A stretch of DNA of 64,000 nt from Leptotrichia hofstadii (lineage in GTDB: Bacteria > Fusobacteriota > Fusobacteriia > Fusobacteriales > Leptotrichiaceae), in assembly GCF_007990525.1 (NCBI RefSeq), contig NZ_AP019823.1, forward strand, positions 1,674,001 through 1,738,000, in the 5' to 3' direction. This document shows, piece by piece, positions 43,952 through 53,447 of the stretch (position 1 is the first letter of the stretch; every line of letters begins with the position of its first letter). Below the pieces are notes generated by a model. It did not search any database. It was not told where the DNA came from and saw nothing but the letters and a program-made list of their open reading frames with translations. A program made the position numbers and the translations under genes.

Positions 43952-46900
43952 CTATTTAAAAAATTTTATTCCATTTCTAAAGATATTCTGCTCCTTATTC
44001 CCATAAATATTTTTATAAACATTCTTTCCTTTTCTTTCAGAATGTCCCATTTTCCCAAAGATTCTACCATTATGAGCAAGCATTCCTTCAATTGCATAAT
44101 ATGAACCGTTTGGATTAAATTGAGAATCCATCGTTGAATTTCCATCTAAACCTACATATTTTGTTGCAATTTGATTGTTTTTGAATAATTTTTTGTATTC
44201 TTCCTCCGTAATAATTATTCTTCCTTCACCGTGAGAAATTGCAACAGAGTGAATATCTCCCTCTTCCATATCAGAAAGCCACGGAGAGTTATTTGTAATA
44301 ATTTTTGTCTGCACGATTTTTGACATATGCTTGTCAATTGCATTAAAGGTCAAAGTTGGTGAAGTTTCGTTCAATTCCCGAATTTCCCCGTAAGGAAGTA
44401 ATCCTGATTTTATAAGTGCTTGGAAACCATTACAAATTCCTAAGATTAACCCATCTCTCTTTAGTAAATTTTCCACAGCTTCTTTGACTTTTTTATTTTT
44501 TAGGACAGCAACCATGAATTTAGCAGAACCATCTGGCTCATCTCCTGCACTATATCCTCCTGGGAGCATTAAAATCTGCGAATTATTAATTTCCTTAACA
44601 AAATTGTCTATTGAATCTAAAATATTTCTATGAGACAAGTTGTTAAACACTCCTATTTTAGAAATTCCTCCTTCACGGTTAAATGCTCTTTCCAAATCAT
44701 ATTCTGAATTTGTTCCTGGAAATACTGGTATAAACACTCTAGGTTTTGCATAAGTATTCGAGATGTTACTAATTATATTTTCATGCTCAATTTTAGCAAG
44801 TTTTTCATATTTTAAGCCTTCACAATGTGCAATTTCATGCTCTTTTGCCACTTCTTTTTTTGTTGGGAAGATTTTTTCAAGTTTGCTTTCCCAATTTCCA
44901 ATTAACTCATCTAATTCAAAAGTTATTCCATTTACAGTAATTTTGGCTTCATCAGTAACTTTTCCAAGCAACATCGCATTTTTATGCTCAATATTTTCAG
45001 CAGTTTCCACAATAAATGCTCCGTAATTTACTTTAAACCAGTCATTTTCATCAATTTGTGCCGAAACATCCACACCCAGTTTATTTCCAAAAGTCATTTT
45101 TGTAATACTTTCTGCAATTCCACCATTTTTCACAGCCATAGCAGATACAATTTTTTTATTTCTTATATTTTCAGTTATAAAATCAAAATTTGCCTTTAAT
45201 TCATCAAGTTTTGGCAAGTCATTTTCATCATTTGGCGTTGTAATTAAGTACACATTGTTTCCAGCCTTTTTAAATTCACTAGAAATCACATTTTCCGCAT
45301 CTGTAATGCTTACTGCAAATGATACCAATGTTGGCGGTACAGAAATTTCGTTAAATGTTCCACTCATTGAGTCCTTTCCACCAATTGACGGCAATCCAAA
45401 GGCTTTCTGAATGTGCAATGCTCCTAATAATGCTGATAATGGTTTACCCCATTTTTTGGAATCCTGCCCCAGTCTTTCAAAATATTCCTGGAATGTAAAT
45501 CTAATGTTTTTGTAGTTCCCTCCACCAGCGACAACTTTTGCCATTGACTCAATTACAGCGTAAGCACCGCCGTGGAATGTACTTTGTTTTGCAACATAAG
45601 GATTGTATCCATACCCAACCATTGAAGCAACATCTGTTTCTGCATTAATTACTGACACTTTCTGTACCGAAACTTCCGCAGGTGTCAACTGATATTTCCC
45701 ACCAAATGGCATTAATACAGTAGTTGCCCCGATTGTTGCGTCAAAAGTTTCAACCAATCCTCTTTGTGAAGCGACATTTAAGTCTTTCAGGTTATTTATA
45801 AATTTGCTTCTAAAGTCATTTCCTTCAATTTCTCTGTTTAAATTCAATTTTGGTGTATTTTCAATTGTAATATTGATATTTGAAGCAGCTCCGTTCGTAT
45901 TTAGGAAATCTCTTGAAATATCAACAATCGCCTTTCCATTGTATTTCATAACAAGCCTGTTAGAATCATTAATTTCAGCCACTTGACACGCTTCTAGATT
46001 TTCCTCATTTGCAAATTCTATAAATTTATCCAAGTTTTGTTTTTCGATAACAACTGCCATTCTCTCCTGCGACTCTGAAATAGCAAGTTCCGTACCATTT
46101 AGCCCAATATATTTAACTCTTACCTTATTCAAGTCAATTTCAAGTCCGTCAGCCAGTTCTCCAATTGCAACCGAAACTCCTCCAGCTCCAAAGTCATTAC
46201 ATTTCTTAATTAATTTTGTAACATTTCTGTTTCTGAAAAGTCTTTGAATTTTTCTTTCAACAATCGCATTTCCTTTTTGTACTTCAGCACTTGATTTTTC
46301 TGAAGATTCTGTTGTATGCTCCTTAGACGATCCAGTCGCTCCTCCAATTCCATCTCTTCCAGTTCTTCCACCAAGTAAAATTACAATATCCCCATTTTCA
46401 GGCTTTTCACGAATAATATTTTCAGCAGGTGCTGCTCCCACGACAAGTCCCAGTTCCATCCTTTTAGCCTTATATCCTTCATCGTAAATTTCATTTACAT
46501 GAGTTGTTGCAAGCCCAATCTGATTTCCGTAAGAAGAAAATCCGTGTGCAGCTACTTGTGTAATAACCTTTTGCGGCAATTTCCCAGCCATTGTATCCTC
46601 AATTTTTTCAGTCGGATCAGCAGAACCGCTAATTCTCACAGCCTGATAAACATAAGTTCTCCCAGATAACGGATCACGGATTGCTCCACCAATACAAGTA
46701 GAAGCTCCTCCAAACGGCTCAATTTCTGTTGGATGGTTATGAGTTTCATTTTTAAACTGCAAAATCCATTTTTCAGTAACTGTATTCTTTTTCCCATTTT
46801 CATCAATTCTTTCAATTGGCACATCAATATAGATCGAACACGCATTTATCTCATCCGAAACTTCCAAATCTGGCAAGTTCCCATTTTTTCTCTGCTCTTT

Positions 46901-47758
46901 TCCAAAAATTGTAGCAAGATCCATAAGTGTCATAGGCTTTTTAGAAATTCTGTCAGCATGAACATGCTCCCTGCTTTCCAAATATTCATTAATAGCCTTT
47001 TCAATAATATTCTTATAAGTCTCATTTTCAATTTTTATATCGTCAATAATTGTTTCAAAAGTTGTGTGTCGGCAGTGATCACTCCAGTAAGTATCAAGAA
47101 CACGAATCTCAGTTTCCGTAGGATTTCTTTTTTCCTCATTTTTAAAATATTCCTGAATAAACAGCAAGTCATTCACAGTCATTGCTAATTCCAATTCATT
47201 TTTAAGACTTTCAATTTCCTCTTTTGTTTTTTCAGTAAATCCTTCATAAACAATAACATCATCCGTATTTTCAGTTTCAACATTTTCACTTAAAACATTT
47301 AAATCTTTTTCCCTCGCCTCAACCTCATTTATATAATATTTTTTTATTCTTGCAAGTTCATCAGGAGAAATTTTTCCGTATAAAATTATCAATTTTCCAC
47401 TTTTTACATTAATATTATTATCTTCATCAATCAATAAATTTATACATTGAATTGCAGAATCCGCCCTCTGATCATATTGCCCCGGCAAAAACTCCATTGA
47501 AAAATACACATTTTCTGAATCTTTTTCCTTAAACACTTCATCGAATGATCTAAAAACATTGTCAACATTTATTTCTGAAAATACAGTTTTTTCCAATTTT
47601 TCCAAATCATTTTCACCCAAGTTAAACACATCATAAATATTCAAGACTCTTACATCAACAAGCCCATCTATCCCGATGTTCTCCTTCAAGTCAATAAACA
47701 AATTCTGTGCTTCCACTCTAAAATCTTCTTTTTTTTCCACAAAGATTCTATAATTCAT
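43952..47758 (-). CDS. purL: Phosphoribosylformylglycinamidine synthase, single-chain
   Basis: A 1268-residue large PurL, step 4, as in the proteobacterial/eukaryotic form and unlike the PurS/Q/L type of Bacillus. It has the N-terminal PurS-like region, the linker with TYWSDHCRHTTFET, KNETHNHPTEIEPFGGAST, GGRTGRDGIGGATGSS, a second AIRS unit (SIGGKDSMSGTF) and a C-terminal glutaminase with VFPGTNSEYDLERAF, the nucleophile GICNGFQ (near residue 1108) and SHGEGRI. Length is typical. It is the first gene of the 47.8-36.3 kb run. RBS GAAGGAGAG. Confidence 0.97.
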   Translation of the reverse strand: MNYRIFVEKKEDFRVEAQNLFIDLKENIGIDGLVDVRVLNIYDVFNLGENDLEKLEKTVFSEINVDNVFRSFDEVFKEKDSENVYFSMEFLPGQYDQRADSAIQCINLLIDEDNNINVKSGKLIILYGKISPDELARIKKYYINEVEAREKDLNVLSENVETENTDDVIVYEGFTEKTKEEIESLKNELELAMTVNDLLFIQEYFKNEEKRNPTETEIRVLDTYWSDHCRHTTFETIIDDIKIENETYKNIIEKAINEYLESREHVHADRISKKPMTLMDLATIFGKEQRKNGNLPDLEVSDEINACSIYIDVPIERIDENGKKNTVTEKWILQFKNETHNHPTEIEPFGGASTCIGGAIRDPLSGRTYVYQAVRISGSADPTEKIEDTMAGKLPQKVITQVAAHGFSSYGNQIGLATTHVNEIYDEGYKAKRMELGLVVGAAPAENIIREKPENGDIVILLGGRTGRDGIGGATGSSKEHTTESSEKSSAEVQKGNAIVERKIQRLFRNRNVTKLIKKCNDFGAGGVSVAIGELADGLEIDLNKVRVKYIGLNGTELAISESQERMAVVIEKQNLDKFIEFANEENLEACQVAEINDSNRLVMKYNGKAIVDISRDFLNTNGAASNINITIENTPKLNLNREIEGNDFRSKFINNLKDLNVASQRGLVETFDATIGATTVLMPFGGKYQLTPAEVSVQKVSVINAETDVASMVGYGYNPYVAKQSTFHGGAYAVIESMAKVVAGGGNYKNIRFTFQEYFERLGQDSKKWGKPLSALLGALHIQKAFGLPSIGGKDSMSGTFNEISVPPTLVSFAVSITDAENVISSEFKKAGNNVYLITTPNDENDLPKLDELKANFDFITENIRNKKIVSAMAVKNGGIAESITKMTFGNKLGVDVSAQIDENDWFKVNYGAFIVETAENIEHKNAMLLGKVTDEAKITVNGITFELDELIGNWESKLEKIFPTKKEVAKEHEIAHCEGLKYEKLAKIEHENIISNISNTYAKPRVFIPVFPGTNSEYDLERAFNREGGISKIGVFNNLSHRNILDSIDNFVKEINNSQILMLPGGYSAGDEPDGSAKFMVAVLKNKKVKEAVENLLKRDGLILGICNGFQALIKSGLLPYGEIRELNETSPTLTFNAIDKHMSKIVQTKIITNNSPWLSDMEEGDIHSVAISHGEGRIIITEEEYKKLFKNNQIATKYVGLDGNSTMDSQFNPNGSYYAIEGMLAHNGRIFGKMGHSERKGKNVYKNIYGNKEQNIFRNGIKFFK

Positions 47759-47869
47759 TTTTTTCTCTCCTTCTTTCTGCTATATTTTTTATTTATATTA
47801 ATTAATTGAAACCCATATTATTTTTTATTAAGTAATTATTTTTATAAAACAATCCTAAACAGTTGCCAT

Positions 47870-48130
47870 CTCCTTTAAAAATTAGACTTGTCTAAGTATT
47901 TTTTGACATTTAATCATAATAGTTTATTTGACTAAAATAAATACCAAACAAAATTTAGTTAGAAGAAAAAGAATTGTTTGAGCTTTTGCAAAACATTTTA
48001 AAAAAATCTATTTTTTGATATTAAAATGATTTATTCTCAAAAGCGATTTTTTTTCTTTTATAAGAAAGTTTTGTGTAAAGCGGGAGTGCAGAGATATGGC
48101 GTATGATATTATCTCTGTCTAAAAAAGATC
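47870..48130. other. Gene-free region with decayed element fragments upstream of purL
   Basis: Contents: a 14-base palindrome TTAGACTTGTCTAA (47882-47895); TTAAAAATTAGAC shared with 43826-43838; a short open stretch ending LFELLQNILKK (stop at ~48016), similar to the remnant at 5045; and an 8-bp hairpin CAGAGATA/TATCTCTG near 48089-48117. No complete gene or riboswitch fold is visible. The purL promoter must lie here but no strong match is found. Confidence 0.35.
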
Positions 48131-48175
48131 GTTATAAATAATAAATAAAATAACCATTATTAATCAAAGCAATAT

Positions 48176-48219
48176 AAAAAAACAAAAAAAATCTAAGTAA
48201 ACAAAATTCACCTAGATTT
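48176..48219 (-). terminator. Terminator of the 48.3-kb small transcript
   Basis: Minus strand AAATCTA.../...TAGATTT followed by TTTTTTTGTTTTTTT; it overlaps the stop codon of the 43-codon ORF. Confidence 0.6.
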
Positions 48220-48339
48220 CTGACATAAATTTATATATTTATTTTTTTTACATTTTATACATAACAAAGCAGACAATTTTACAATTTGTCTTGTGAAAAA
48301 TATCCTCATTGCTCTCGTGACAAAAAAAATTTTTTTCAT
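48208..48339 (-). CDS. 43-residue basic small ORF
   Basis: ATG 48339 has GGAGG 4 bases upstream. The peptide MKKIFFVTRAMRIFFTRQIV, then KLSALLCIKCKKNKY, is strongly basic with a short hydrophobic stretch and a CxxC. It lies in a 240-base unit with its own promoter (48431-48459) and terminator (48176-48219). It may be a real micro-protein, or the transcript may act as RNA. Confidence 0.35.
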   Translation of the reverse strand: MKKIFFVTRAMRIFFTRQIVKLSALLCIKCKKNKYINLCQKSR

Positions 48340-48430
48340 CTTTCCTCCACAATAAATTTAACTTTACATCCTAATAACAAAAATAATCTACTAAAAAATT
48401 TCATATTTGTAAAATTTCTCACCTAGTAAA

Positions 48431-48459
48431 AGTATAACAAAATTTTACTATTTTTTCAA
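48431..48459 (-). promoter_or_regulatory. Promoter of the 48.3-kb small transcript
   Basis: TTGAAA (48459-48454), 17 bases, TATACT (48436-48431), just downstream of mpg. Confidence 0.6.
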
Positions 48460-48470
48460 TACCTAAAAAA

Positions 48471-49139
48471 TTATTTCCAACAATTATCATTAAATTCAGA
48501 TTTTTTCATTCTTGAAACATATTTATTCCCTGCCACAAAATATCGTAATTGCTTTTCTGTCCAGATTCCTTTGTTTGGAATTCCTATTCTTGCCGAAATT
48601 TCAATTTTCTTTGGAATTTTACTATTTTCAAAATCAACATAAAGTAGATTTTCCTTCATATTTTCACTATTATAAATCAATTCTTGCGTTATTTTATGAA
48701 AATTTTTAGTAATTTCAAAAATATTACTCTTATTAAATTTGTCACTAATTCCCATAGCCTTTGTCAATTTTCCCGGACCATTGCTAACTAGAATCCCAGA
48801 TTTTCCTCTATTTTCAACCATTCTTTCAACATTAATCACTGGCTCAATTCCCCTAATCAGTACTGCCTGCGGATTTCCTTCTTCACAGCTGACAATATTA
48901 AGCATTTTATGCGTATGCATTGTATAAATATAAACTGTGCCAGCTTTTCCGAATAAAGCCTCAACCTTTGGAGTCCTTTTGCCTTCAAATCCGTGACAAG
49001 CCCTATCAACTGCTCCCAAATAAGCCTCTGTTTCCACAATATATCCCCCTAATATTTCATCATCCTTTTTCACAAGTATCAATTTCCCAAGTAAATCTTT
49101 TGCAAGCGAAATTGTATCCTGCTTAAAAAACTTTATCAT
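48471..49139 (-). CDS. mpg: DNA-3-methyladenine glycosylase (AAG/MPG family)
   Basis: A 222-residue base-excision repair glycosylase. The catalytic segment is ETEAYLGAVDRACHGFEG, in which Glu activates water; VYIYTMHTHKMLNIVS and GRAVLIRGIEP-like QAVLIRGIEPV follow, then NGPGKLTKAMGI and SARIGI. It removes alkylated and deaminated purines. Length is at the usual ~200-220. It is not adjacent to other repair genes (ogt is 34 kb away). Confidence 0.95.
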   Translation of the reverse strand: MIKFFKQDTISLAKDLLGKLILVKKDDEILGGYIVETEAYLGAVDRACHGFEGKRTPKVEALFGKAGTVYIYTMHTHKMLNIVSCEEGNPQAVLIRGIEPVINVERMVENRGKSGILVSNGPGKLTKAMGISDKFNKSNIFEITKNFHKITQELIYNSENMKENLLYVDFENSKIPKKIEISARIGIPNKGIWTEKQLRYFVAGNKYVSRMKKSEFNDNCWK

Positions 49140-49424
49140 TTTTTCACCTTATATTTCCATTTTATAAATCAATAATTTTACAACATTATTATATACAATT
49201 TATTGAATAATTTCAAATTCAATAAACACTAATTTAAATTTTTATATTATATACTTTAATCTTTTTTAATATTAAAATATAGATTAAAAGATTTGAAGTT
49301 ACATAACATTGTAATTACTTTATAAATATTATTATATGCCAGTTTATCTCACAGAATTTAATAAATAACAGATGTTTTTTTAATCATTTATTATAAAGAA
49401 TTTTTAATTATTTTATTTTGGCTA
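49140..49424. other. A/T-rich intergenic stretch without gene
   Basis: The stretch between the divergent mpg and hpf genes contains only A/T-rich low-complexity sequence. No RNA fold, ORF with RBS or repeat was seen; the hpf promoter begins at 49425. Confidence 0.5.
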
Positions 49425-49452
49425 TTGACATTTAGGATTTTCAAGGTACAAT
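49425..49452 (+). promoter_or_regulatory. Promoter of hpf
   Basis: TTGACA (49425-49430), 16 bases, TACAAT (49447-49452), 33 bases before the start codon. Confidence 0.75.
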
Positions 49453-49485
49453 ATTATTGACATAGATGAAAGGATGTGATGATTT

Positions 49486-49806
49486 ATGAAAATCATTATT
49501 AGCGGAAAACAACTTAAAATTACAGATGCAATTAAAAATTATACTGAAGAAAAAGTAAGCAAAATTTCTAAGTATTCAGATGCTATCACAGAAATCGATG
49601 TTGTTCTAACAGTCGAAGATACCAAGTCTGAAGGTCCTGTTCACAAAGCTGATGGATTAGTTTATGCAAGTGGTACAAAAATAAAAATAGAAGCTGAAAA
49701 TAAAGACTTATACGCAGCGATTGACGACTTATCTGACAGACTGGAAAGACAAGTTAGAAAATATAAAGAAAAACAAAAAGATTATAATAAAAAAGGTTCT
49801 CGTTAA
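49486..49806 (+). CDS. hpf: Ribosome hibernation promoting factor, short form
   Basis: A 106-residue ribosome-binding protein with the beta-alpha-beta-beta-beta-alpha fold: MKIIISGKQLKITDAIKNYT, then EEKVSKISKYSD, TEIDVVLTVE, and the basic C-terminal helix DRLERQVRKYKEKQKDYN. It binds the decoding centre of the 30S subunit in resting cells. It lacks the C-terminal dimerisation domain of the long form (~180 residues) that most Firmicutes use, so it belongs to the short YfiA/HPF type. RBS AAAGGATGTG. Confidence 0.9.
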   Translation: MKIIISGKQLKITDAIKNYTEEKVSKISKYSDAITEIDVVLTVEDTKSEGPVHKADGLVYASGTKIKIEAENKDLYAAIDDLSDRLERQVRKYKEKQKDYNKKGSR

Positions 49807-49848
49807 TTATAATTTTTAAAAAATATTTTAAAAGTAAAAAAGCGTGAT

Positions 49849-49907
49849 ATATAAAAAAAGACTATTTTAGAACTTATCAAGTTTTAGGGTTAGTCTTTTT
49901 TATATAT
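49849..49907. terminator. Bidirectional terminator after hpf
   Basis: ATATAAAAAAAGACTA.../...TAGTCTTTTTTATAT long stem with an inner stem; it serves hpf and the convergent lipoprotein gene. Confidence 0.8.
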
Positions 49908-49931
49908 TTTATTTAGTAAGAATTAACTGTA

Positions 49932-50573
49932 TTATTTCAACTCCTTTAACTCTTTTAAATCAGGATATACTTCTTTTAATACTGGTATTGATGTTTTATC
50001 AATATTTATCATATACCATTTCCCTTCATCTTCAAATATTAAAGTTTCGCTTTTACTTTCTTCAGATTTACCATCGCTTATCTTCAACTGGGAACTAAGC
50101 GGTACAATTACGTATGTTCTACCAGAGAAAGTCTGATTTACTCTTGCTTTGCTGAAATCTCTTGTTAATATCAGTTTTCCATCTTCATATTCTTCGGATG
50201 CATATTTAGATACTTCTTCTACAAATTCCTTTGCAGTAACTCCGTTGGCTTTTCCTACATGTTCAGCCACTTTTTCTGGAAGCAAATCAAACATATGCTC
50301 GTATTGTCCATTTTCTATATATTTTTCATTCTCTTTTACCTTAGCCTCAATTTCGGCTTTATTTTTATCCCAAACTTCCTTTGCCATTTCAGCTTGAACT
50401 TTCTTTACATTAACACAATTTTTGTCATTTAATTTTAATTTTCCTGTGCTACATTTCTGCATTGTTTCCTTCAGAAGTTTTTCATCTTTTTTTAAATCAT
50501 CCGCTGAATTACCTCCACAGCTTAATAATCCAATAAACGCTGTTAAAATCAGCATAGCTTTAACTTTTTTCAT
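49932..50573 (-). CDS. Lipoprotein of unknown function
   Basis: A 213-residue lipoprotein with lipobox LLSC (MKKVKAMLILTAFIGLLSC). The N-terminal half is a charged helical segment with cysteines (QKCSTGKLKLNDKNCV). The C-terminal half (RVNQTFSGRTYVIVPLSSQL, ETLIFEDEGKWYMINID) is a beta domain like those of DUF-type periplasmic proteins. It is the last of six same-direction genes from 54701. Confidence 0.65.
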   Translation of the reverse strand: MKKVKAMLILTAFIGLLSCGGNSADDLKKDEKLLKETMQKCSTGKLKLNDKNCVNVKKVQAEMAKEVWDKNKAEIEAKVKENEKYIENGQYEHMFDLLPEKVAEHVGKANGVTAKEFVEEVSKYASEEYEDGKLILTRDFSKARVNQTFSGRTYVIVPLSSQLKISDGKSEESKSETLIFEDEGKWYMINIDKTSIPVLKEVYPDLKELKELK

Positions 50574-50609
50574 AATATTTTTTCTCCTTTACTTTATTCA
50601 TTTTTTAAC

Positions 50610-51260
50610 TTAATCAAAAATTACTTTCCAATTATCTCTATTTTCATTTGCATCAAAGCACATTCGTATCTGCTCAACTGTAGTTTTATTACTTGCAAGC
50701 TCTGGCAATTCATCAATTCCAAAATATCGGCTGTCAATCGTTTCTATATTTTTCTCAAATTTTCCGCTAACATATTTACATAACACAAAAATTTTTGTTA
50801 TGCCATAAGGAATTGCTTTCCTTTGATTTTTTGTTACATCCAGTAAGGCTACAATCATCTCTGCACTTGCTTCAATTCCAGCTTCCTCCTTAACTTCCTT
50901 CAATACATTTGCCCGAACAGAAAGGAATACATCTGCCCAGCCACCTGGCAATGCCCATTTTCCATTGCTCTCCTGAATAAGTAAAATTTTATTGTTCTCA
51001 AAAATTGCAGCTCTCGTATCAATCTTAGGTGTCTGATATCCAACTTCATTGCAAAACAGATTTTTCACCTTTTCCACTGAAATATCAGTCTTATGAGCCA
51101 TCATCTCCGCTGAAATCTCTCTAATTCTCTCAAACCGCTCAATATCGAACTTATCCTTGCCATAAGCCAGTCCTGCCTGAGCCAGACTTTGCAGTTCAAT
51201 CGCCCATTTCAGCCACTTTTCTTCTTCCTGCTCCCTATCTTTTGTCTCTCCATCTTTCAT
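50610..51260 (-). CDS. NUDIX hydrolase with N-terminal accessory domain
   Basis: A 216-residue protein. Residues ~10-70 are the helical domain (WAIELQSLAQAGLAYGKDKF) found N-terminal to the YjhB-type NUDIX family (Nudix_N). The NUDIX box is GGWADVFLSVRANVLKEVKE, then EAGIE; the KEVKEEAG core keeps the metal-binding glutamates, with K in place of the usual R before EVKEE, as is common in this subgroup. It would hydrolyse nucleoside diphosphates linked to X, ADP-ribose-like. No membrane segment. It lies 36 bases before the lipoprotein gene and follows the 51294-51695 gene by 33. Confidence 0.88.
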   Translation of the reverse strand: MKDGETKDREQEEEKWLKWAIELQSLAQAGLAYGKDKFDIERFERIREISAEMMAHKTDISVEKVKNLFCNEVGYQTPKIDTRAAIFENNKILLIQESNGKWALPGGWADVFLSVRANVLKEVKEEAGIEASAEMIVALLDVTKNQRKAIPYGITKIFVLCKYVSGKFEKNIETIDSRYFGIDELPELASNKTTVEQIRMCFDANENRDNWKVIFD

Positions 51261-51293
51261 AAATCATCATCCTCTGCTAAAATTTCTTGCTGT

Positions 51294-51695
51294 CTACTCT
51301 TCAACATCCACTTTTATTACTTCCCTCATAAACATCAAATACAAAAACAAAATTAAAAAAATAACACTAAAAATTGTTCTCAAAAGTGAAAGTTTCGGAA
51401 AAACAAAATTATTTATTATTAATTGAAGTATTACCATCATTACCGGTAAACTGACATCTATCCTTACAGAAACCTTTGCCTCTTTTCCCACCACCTTAAT
51501 TTTCTTCACAACCTTTTTAAGTCCAGTCCTAAATATTGTAACTTCATGCTCCCCTTTTGAAACTTGAATCTCCAAATATTTTTTTCTAAATTCTATCGGA
51601 TTCCCACCGTCTATTTTTACTCTGTAACCAGTTGTTCCGTTTTTATCGGCATTTTTTTCTTTTATGTTTAGGTTGTTTATTATTAATTTTGGCAT
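51294..51695 (-). CDS. Small membrane protein with N-terminal beta domain
   Basis: A 133-residue protein. The first ~75 residues form a beta-sheet-like domain (KLIINNLNIKEKNADKNGTT, PIEFRKKYLEIQVSKGEHEV) reminiscent of PEGA domains. The rest has two hydrophobic helices (LPVMMVILQLIINNFVFPKL, SLLRTIFSVIFLILFLYLMF). It overlaps or abuts the upstream gene (51683-52186 reaches into its start by 13 bases), so the two are translationally coupled. Confidence 0.6.
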   Translation of the reverse strand: MPKLIINNLNIKEKNADKNGTTGYRVKIDGGNPIEFRKKYLEIQVSKGEHEVTIFRTGLKKVVKKIKVVGKEAKVSVRIDVSLPVMMVILQLIINNFVFPKLSLLRTIFSVIFLILFLYLMFMREVIKVDVEE

Positions 51696-52186
51696 TTATT
51701 TACCCTTTCTTTTAAATTTATTGCATAATCAGCTGCAAGCCATGTTTGAACTTCATTTTCTACATTTACATTTTCTAGAAAAGAAACTCCAAAACTAAAA
51801 ATTTGATTCCTTGTTTTTTCAAAAATTACAATTTCAATTCCATTTTCCAAATACTCAACATCAAAATCATTATTATTTCCGTCAACTTCTGCCATAGACA
51901 ATCCAGAAGTTGTTCCAATTGTTAATTTCCCTCTATTAACTTCAAAAGAGATTGCTTCCAATCTCTCTCCAGTTTCAACAAAACTTTCGTATTCACAATT
52001 TGTTTCTAAGATACATTTCAAGAAATGTTTTTTTATCTTATCGGATTTTTCCTTTTTAAATTCATACTTCAATAAATATGTTTCAGTTTTCAAAAAAGAT
52101 TTAGAATTTTGAATTTTAAAAAAATTAAACTCAACTTCTTTTTTATCCAAAAACATTCGTATATTTCCAAAAGGTGTTTTTAGCAT
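51683..52186 (-). CDS. Hypothetical protein coupled to the small membrane protein gene
   Basis: The start is ATG 52186 (MLKTPFGNIRMFLDKKE), preceded by GAAGGGAAG at 6 bases; an ATG 14 codons earlier has no SD. The 167-residue protein is soluble, with strand-rich segments (FNFFKIQNSKSFLKTETYLL, ISFEVNRGKLTIGTTSG) and one pair of Cys (KCILETNCEY). No family recognised. It lies between the paralogous membrane genes and the small beta/2TM gene, in one direction, likely one operon. Confidence 0.6.
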   Translation of the reverse strand: MLKTPFGNIRMFLDKKEVEFNFFKIQNSKSFLKTETYLLKYEFKKEKSDKIKKHFLKCILETNCEYESFVETGERLEAISFEVNRGKLTIGTTSGLSMAEVDGNNNDFDVEYLENGIEIVIFEKTRNQIFSFGVSFLENVNVENEVQTWLAADYAINLKERVNKCQN

Positions 52187-52215
52187 TATATTCTTCCCTT
52201 CATTTTTTAAATTTC

Positions 52216-53409
52216 CTATTCTACACAATATGAATGTTCTCCTAATTCATCTTTCCAATATACTAATGAATAATTATTATTTTCTGCTTTTTCTAATGAA
52301 AGTTTTTTTGCTTCTTCTATAATTTTATTAATTTCTTTTTTATCTACTTCTACTAAAATTTTTTCCAAACCTTCTTTTAATTTTCTTCTTTCATTTCCTA
52401 TATTTTTATCTATTATTTCTAATTCTTTTATTCTTTCTAACATTTCACATAGTTCTATCAATTTATTCCATTTTTTTTCATAATTTTTTATTTCTTCTTT
52501 TGTCTTTTTCATATTTATTTCAAAATATTCAGGATTTTCTTGTAATATTAATTTATTTCTTAAAACTAAAATTCTAACTGATAAAATTGAAAAGCAAACC
52601 CATAATCTTATATCTAAAGTTTCTGATGTTTTTATCTTAGATTCGAATATTTTCATTTTTTCCCTAAGTTTTTCTTCCCTTTTCTTTTTGTCTTCAGAAT
52701 CTTTCAAATCTTTTCTTGTCAATTCAAATATTTCATCATATTCTAAAATATTATCCTGTATTAATGTCCAATACATTTCATCTTCCGCTTTTACATTATT
52801 TTCAACTACACCAAGTCTTTCTATCATATCAGTTGTAAACTTTTGTGAATAAAAAAATTCATCCTCAATTTCATTTATTATGTCTAAAGAAGAAGAAAAA
52901 TACCCAATATCATTGGCAATATCCCTTTTTAATAATTTTTGAATACCTATTCCGATTTTTACTATTTCTTGCTCTATTTTACCAAATTGCCAAAGCAACA
53001 ATAAAGAAGAAGCAATTTGAGTTAATAAAACAGGTAACACTAACCCTGAAGAAATAGGAATAAATGGAGCATGCCCTGCAATTTTTCCACTTTCCATAAT
53101 TGGGGAACCAAATCCAAATCCTATTTTCATTAAATTATCAACGTTTGTTGTCGCTATGAATAACGGAGTATTGACAGTTCCTAAATAACTTTCTATCCCA
53201 GCAGCAGATACTAACGACATCATAACTGTATTCTTTATTTTATTTGCATTTTTAAAGTAATTTCCTGTTTCTGAAAAATTTTTATTAATTTCTTTTAAAA
53301 ATTCATTCTTTAATTTTCCATTTACGTTTACTAATACCATATTTCCATCTATATTTTCATTTTTTTCAAATGTATATACATTCATATCTTTTTTTTCATT
53401 TTCTTCCAT
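52216..53409 (-). CDS. Membrane/coiled-coil protein, paralogue B
   Basis: A 397-residue protein without signal peptide. It has a hydrophobic segment (SSGLVLPVLLTQIASSLLLL) around residues 120-145 and then long charged helices with heptad-like spacing (IEQEIVKIGIGIQKLLKRDI, RKLKEGLEKILVEVDKKEI). The C-terminus, YWKDELGEHSYCVE, is shared with paralogue A at 53448. N-terminal residues ~30-80 (LVNVNGKLKNEFLKEINKNF) are similar too. The architecture, a hydrophobic hairpin between helices, recalls alpha-helical pore-forming proteins, but no motif supports that. Function unknown. Confidence 0.55.
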   Translation of the reverse strand: MEENEKKDMNVYTFEKNENIDGNMVLVNVNGKLKNEFLKEINKNFSETGNYFKNANKIKNTVMMSLVSAAGIESYLGTVNTPLFIATTNVDNLMKIGFGFGSPIMESGKIAGHAPFIPISSGLVLPVLLTQIASSLLLLWQFGKIEQEIVKIGIGIQKLLKRDIANDIGYFSSSLDIINEIEDEFFYSQKFTTDMIERLGVVENNVKAEDEMYWTLIQDNILEYDEIFELTRKDLKDSEDKKKREEKLREKMKIFESKIKTSETLDIRLWVCFSILSVRILVLRNKLILQENPEYFEINMKKTKEEIKNYEKKWNKLIELCEMLERIKELEIIDKNIGNERRKLKEGLEKILVEVDKKEINKIIEEAKKLSLEKAENNNYSLVYWKDELGEHSYCVE

Positions 53410-53447
53410 AATTACTCTCCTAAATTTTATTTACTTTAAGTATTTTA

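Noticed and set aside
47759-48130. A purine riboswitch upstream of purL
   Set aside because: I looked for the conserved junction elements of the purine aptamer and a terminator/antiterminator pair, and saw neither.
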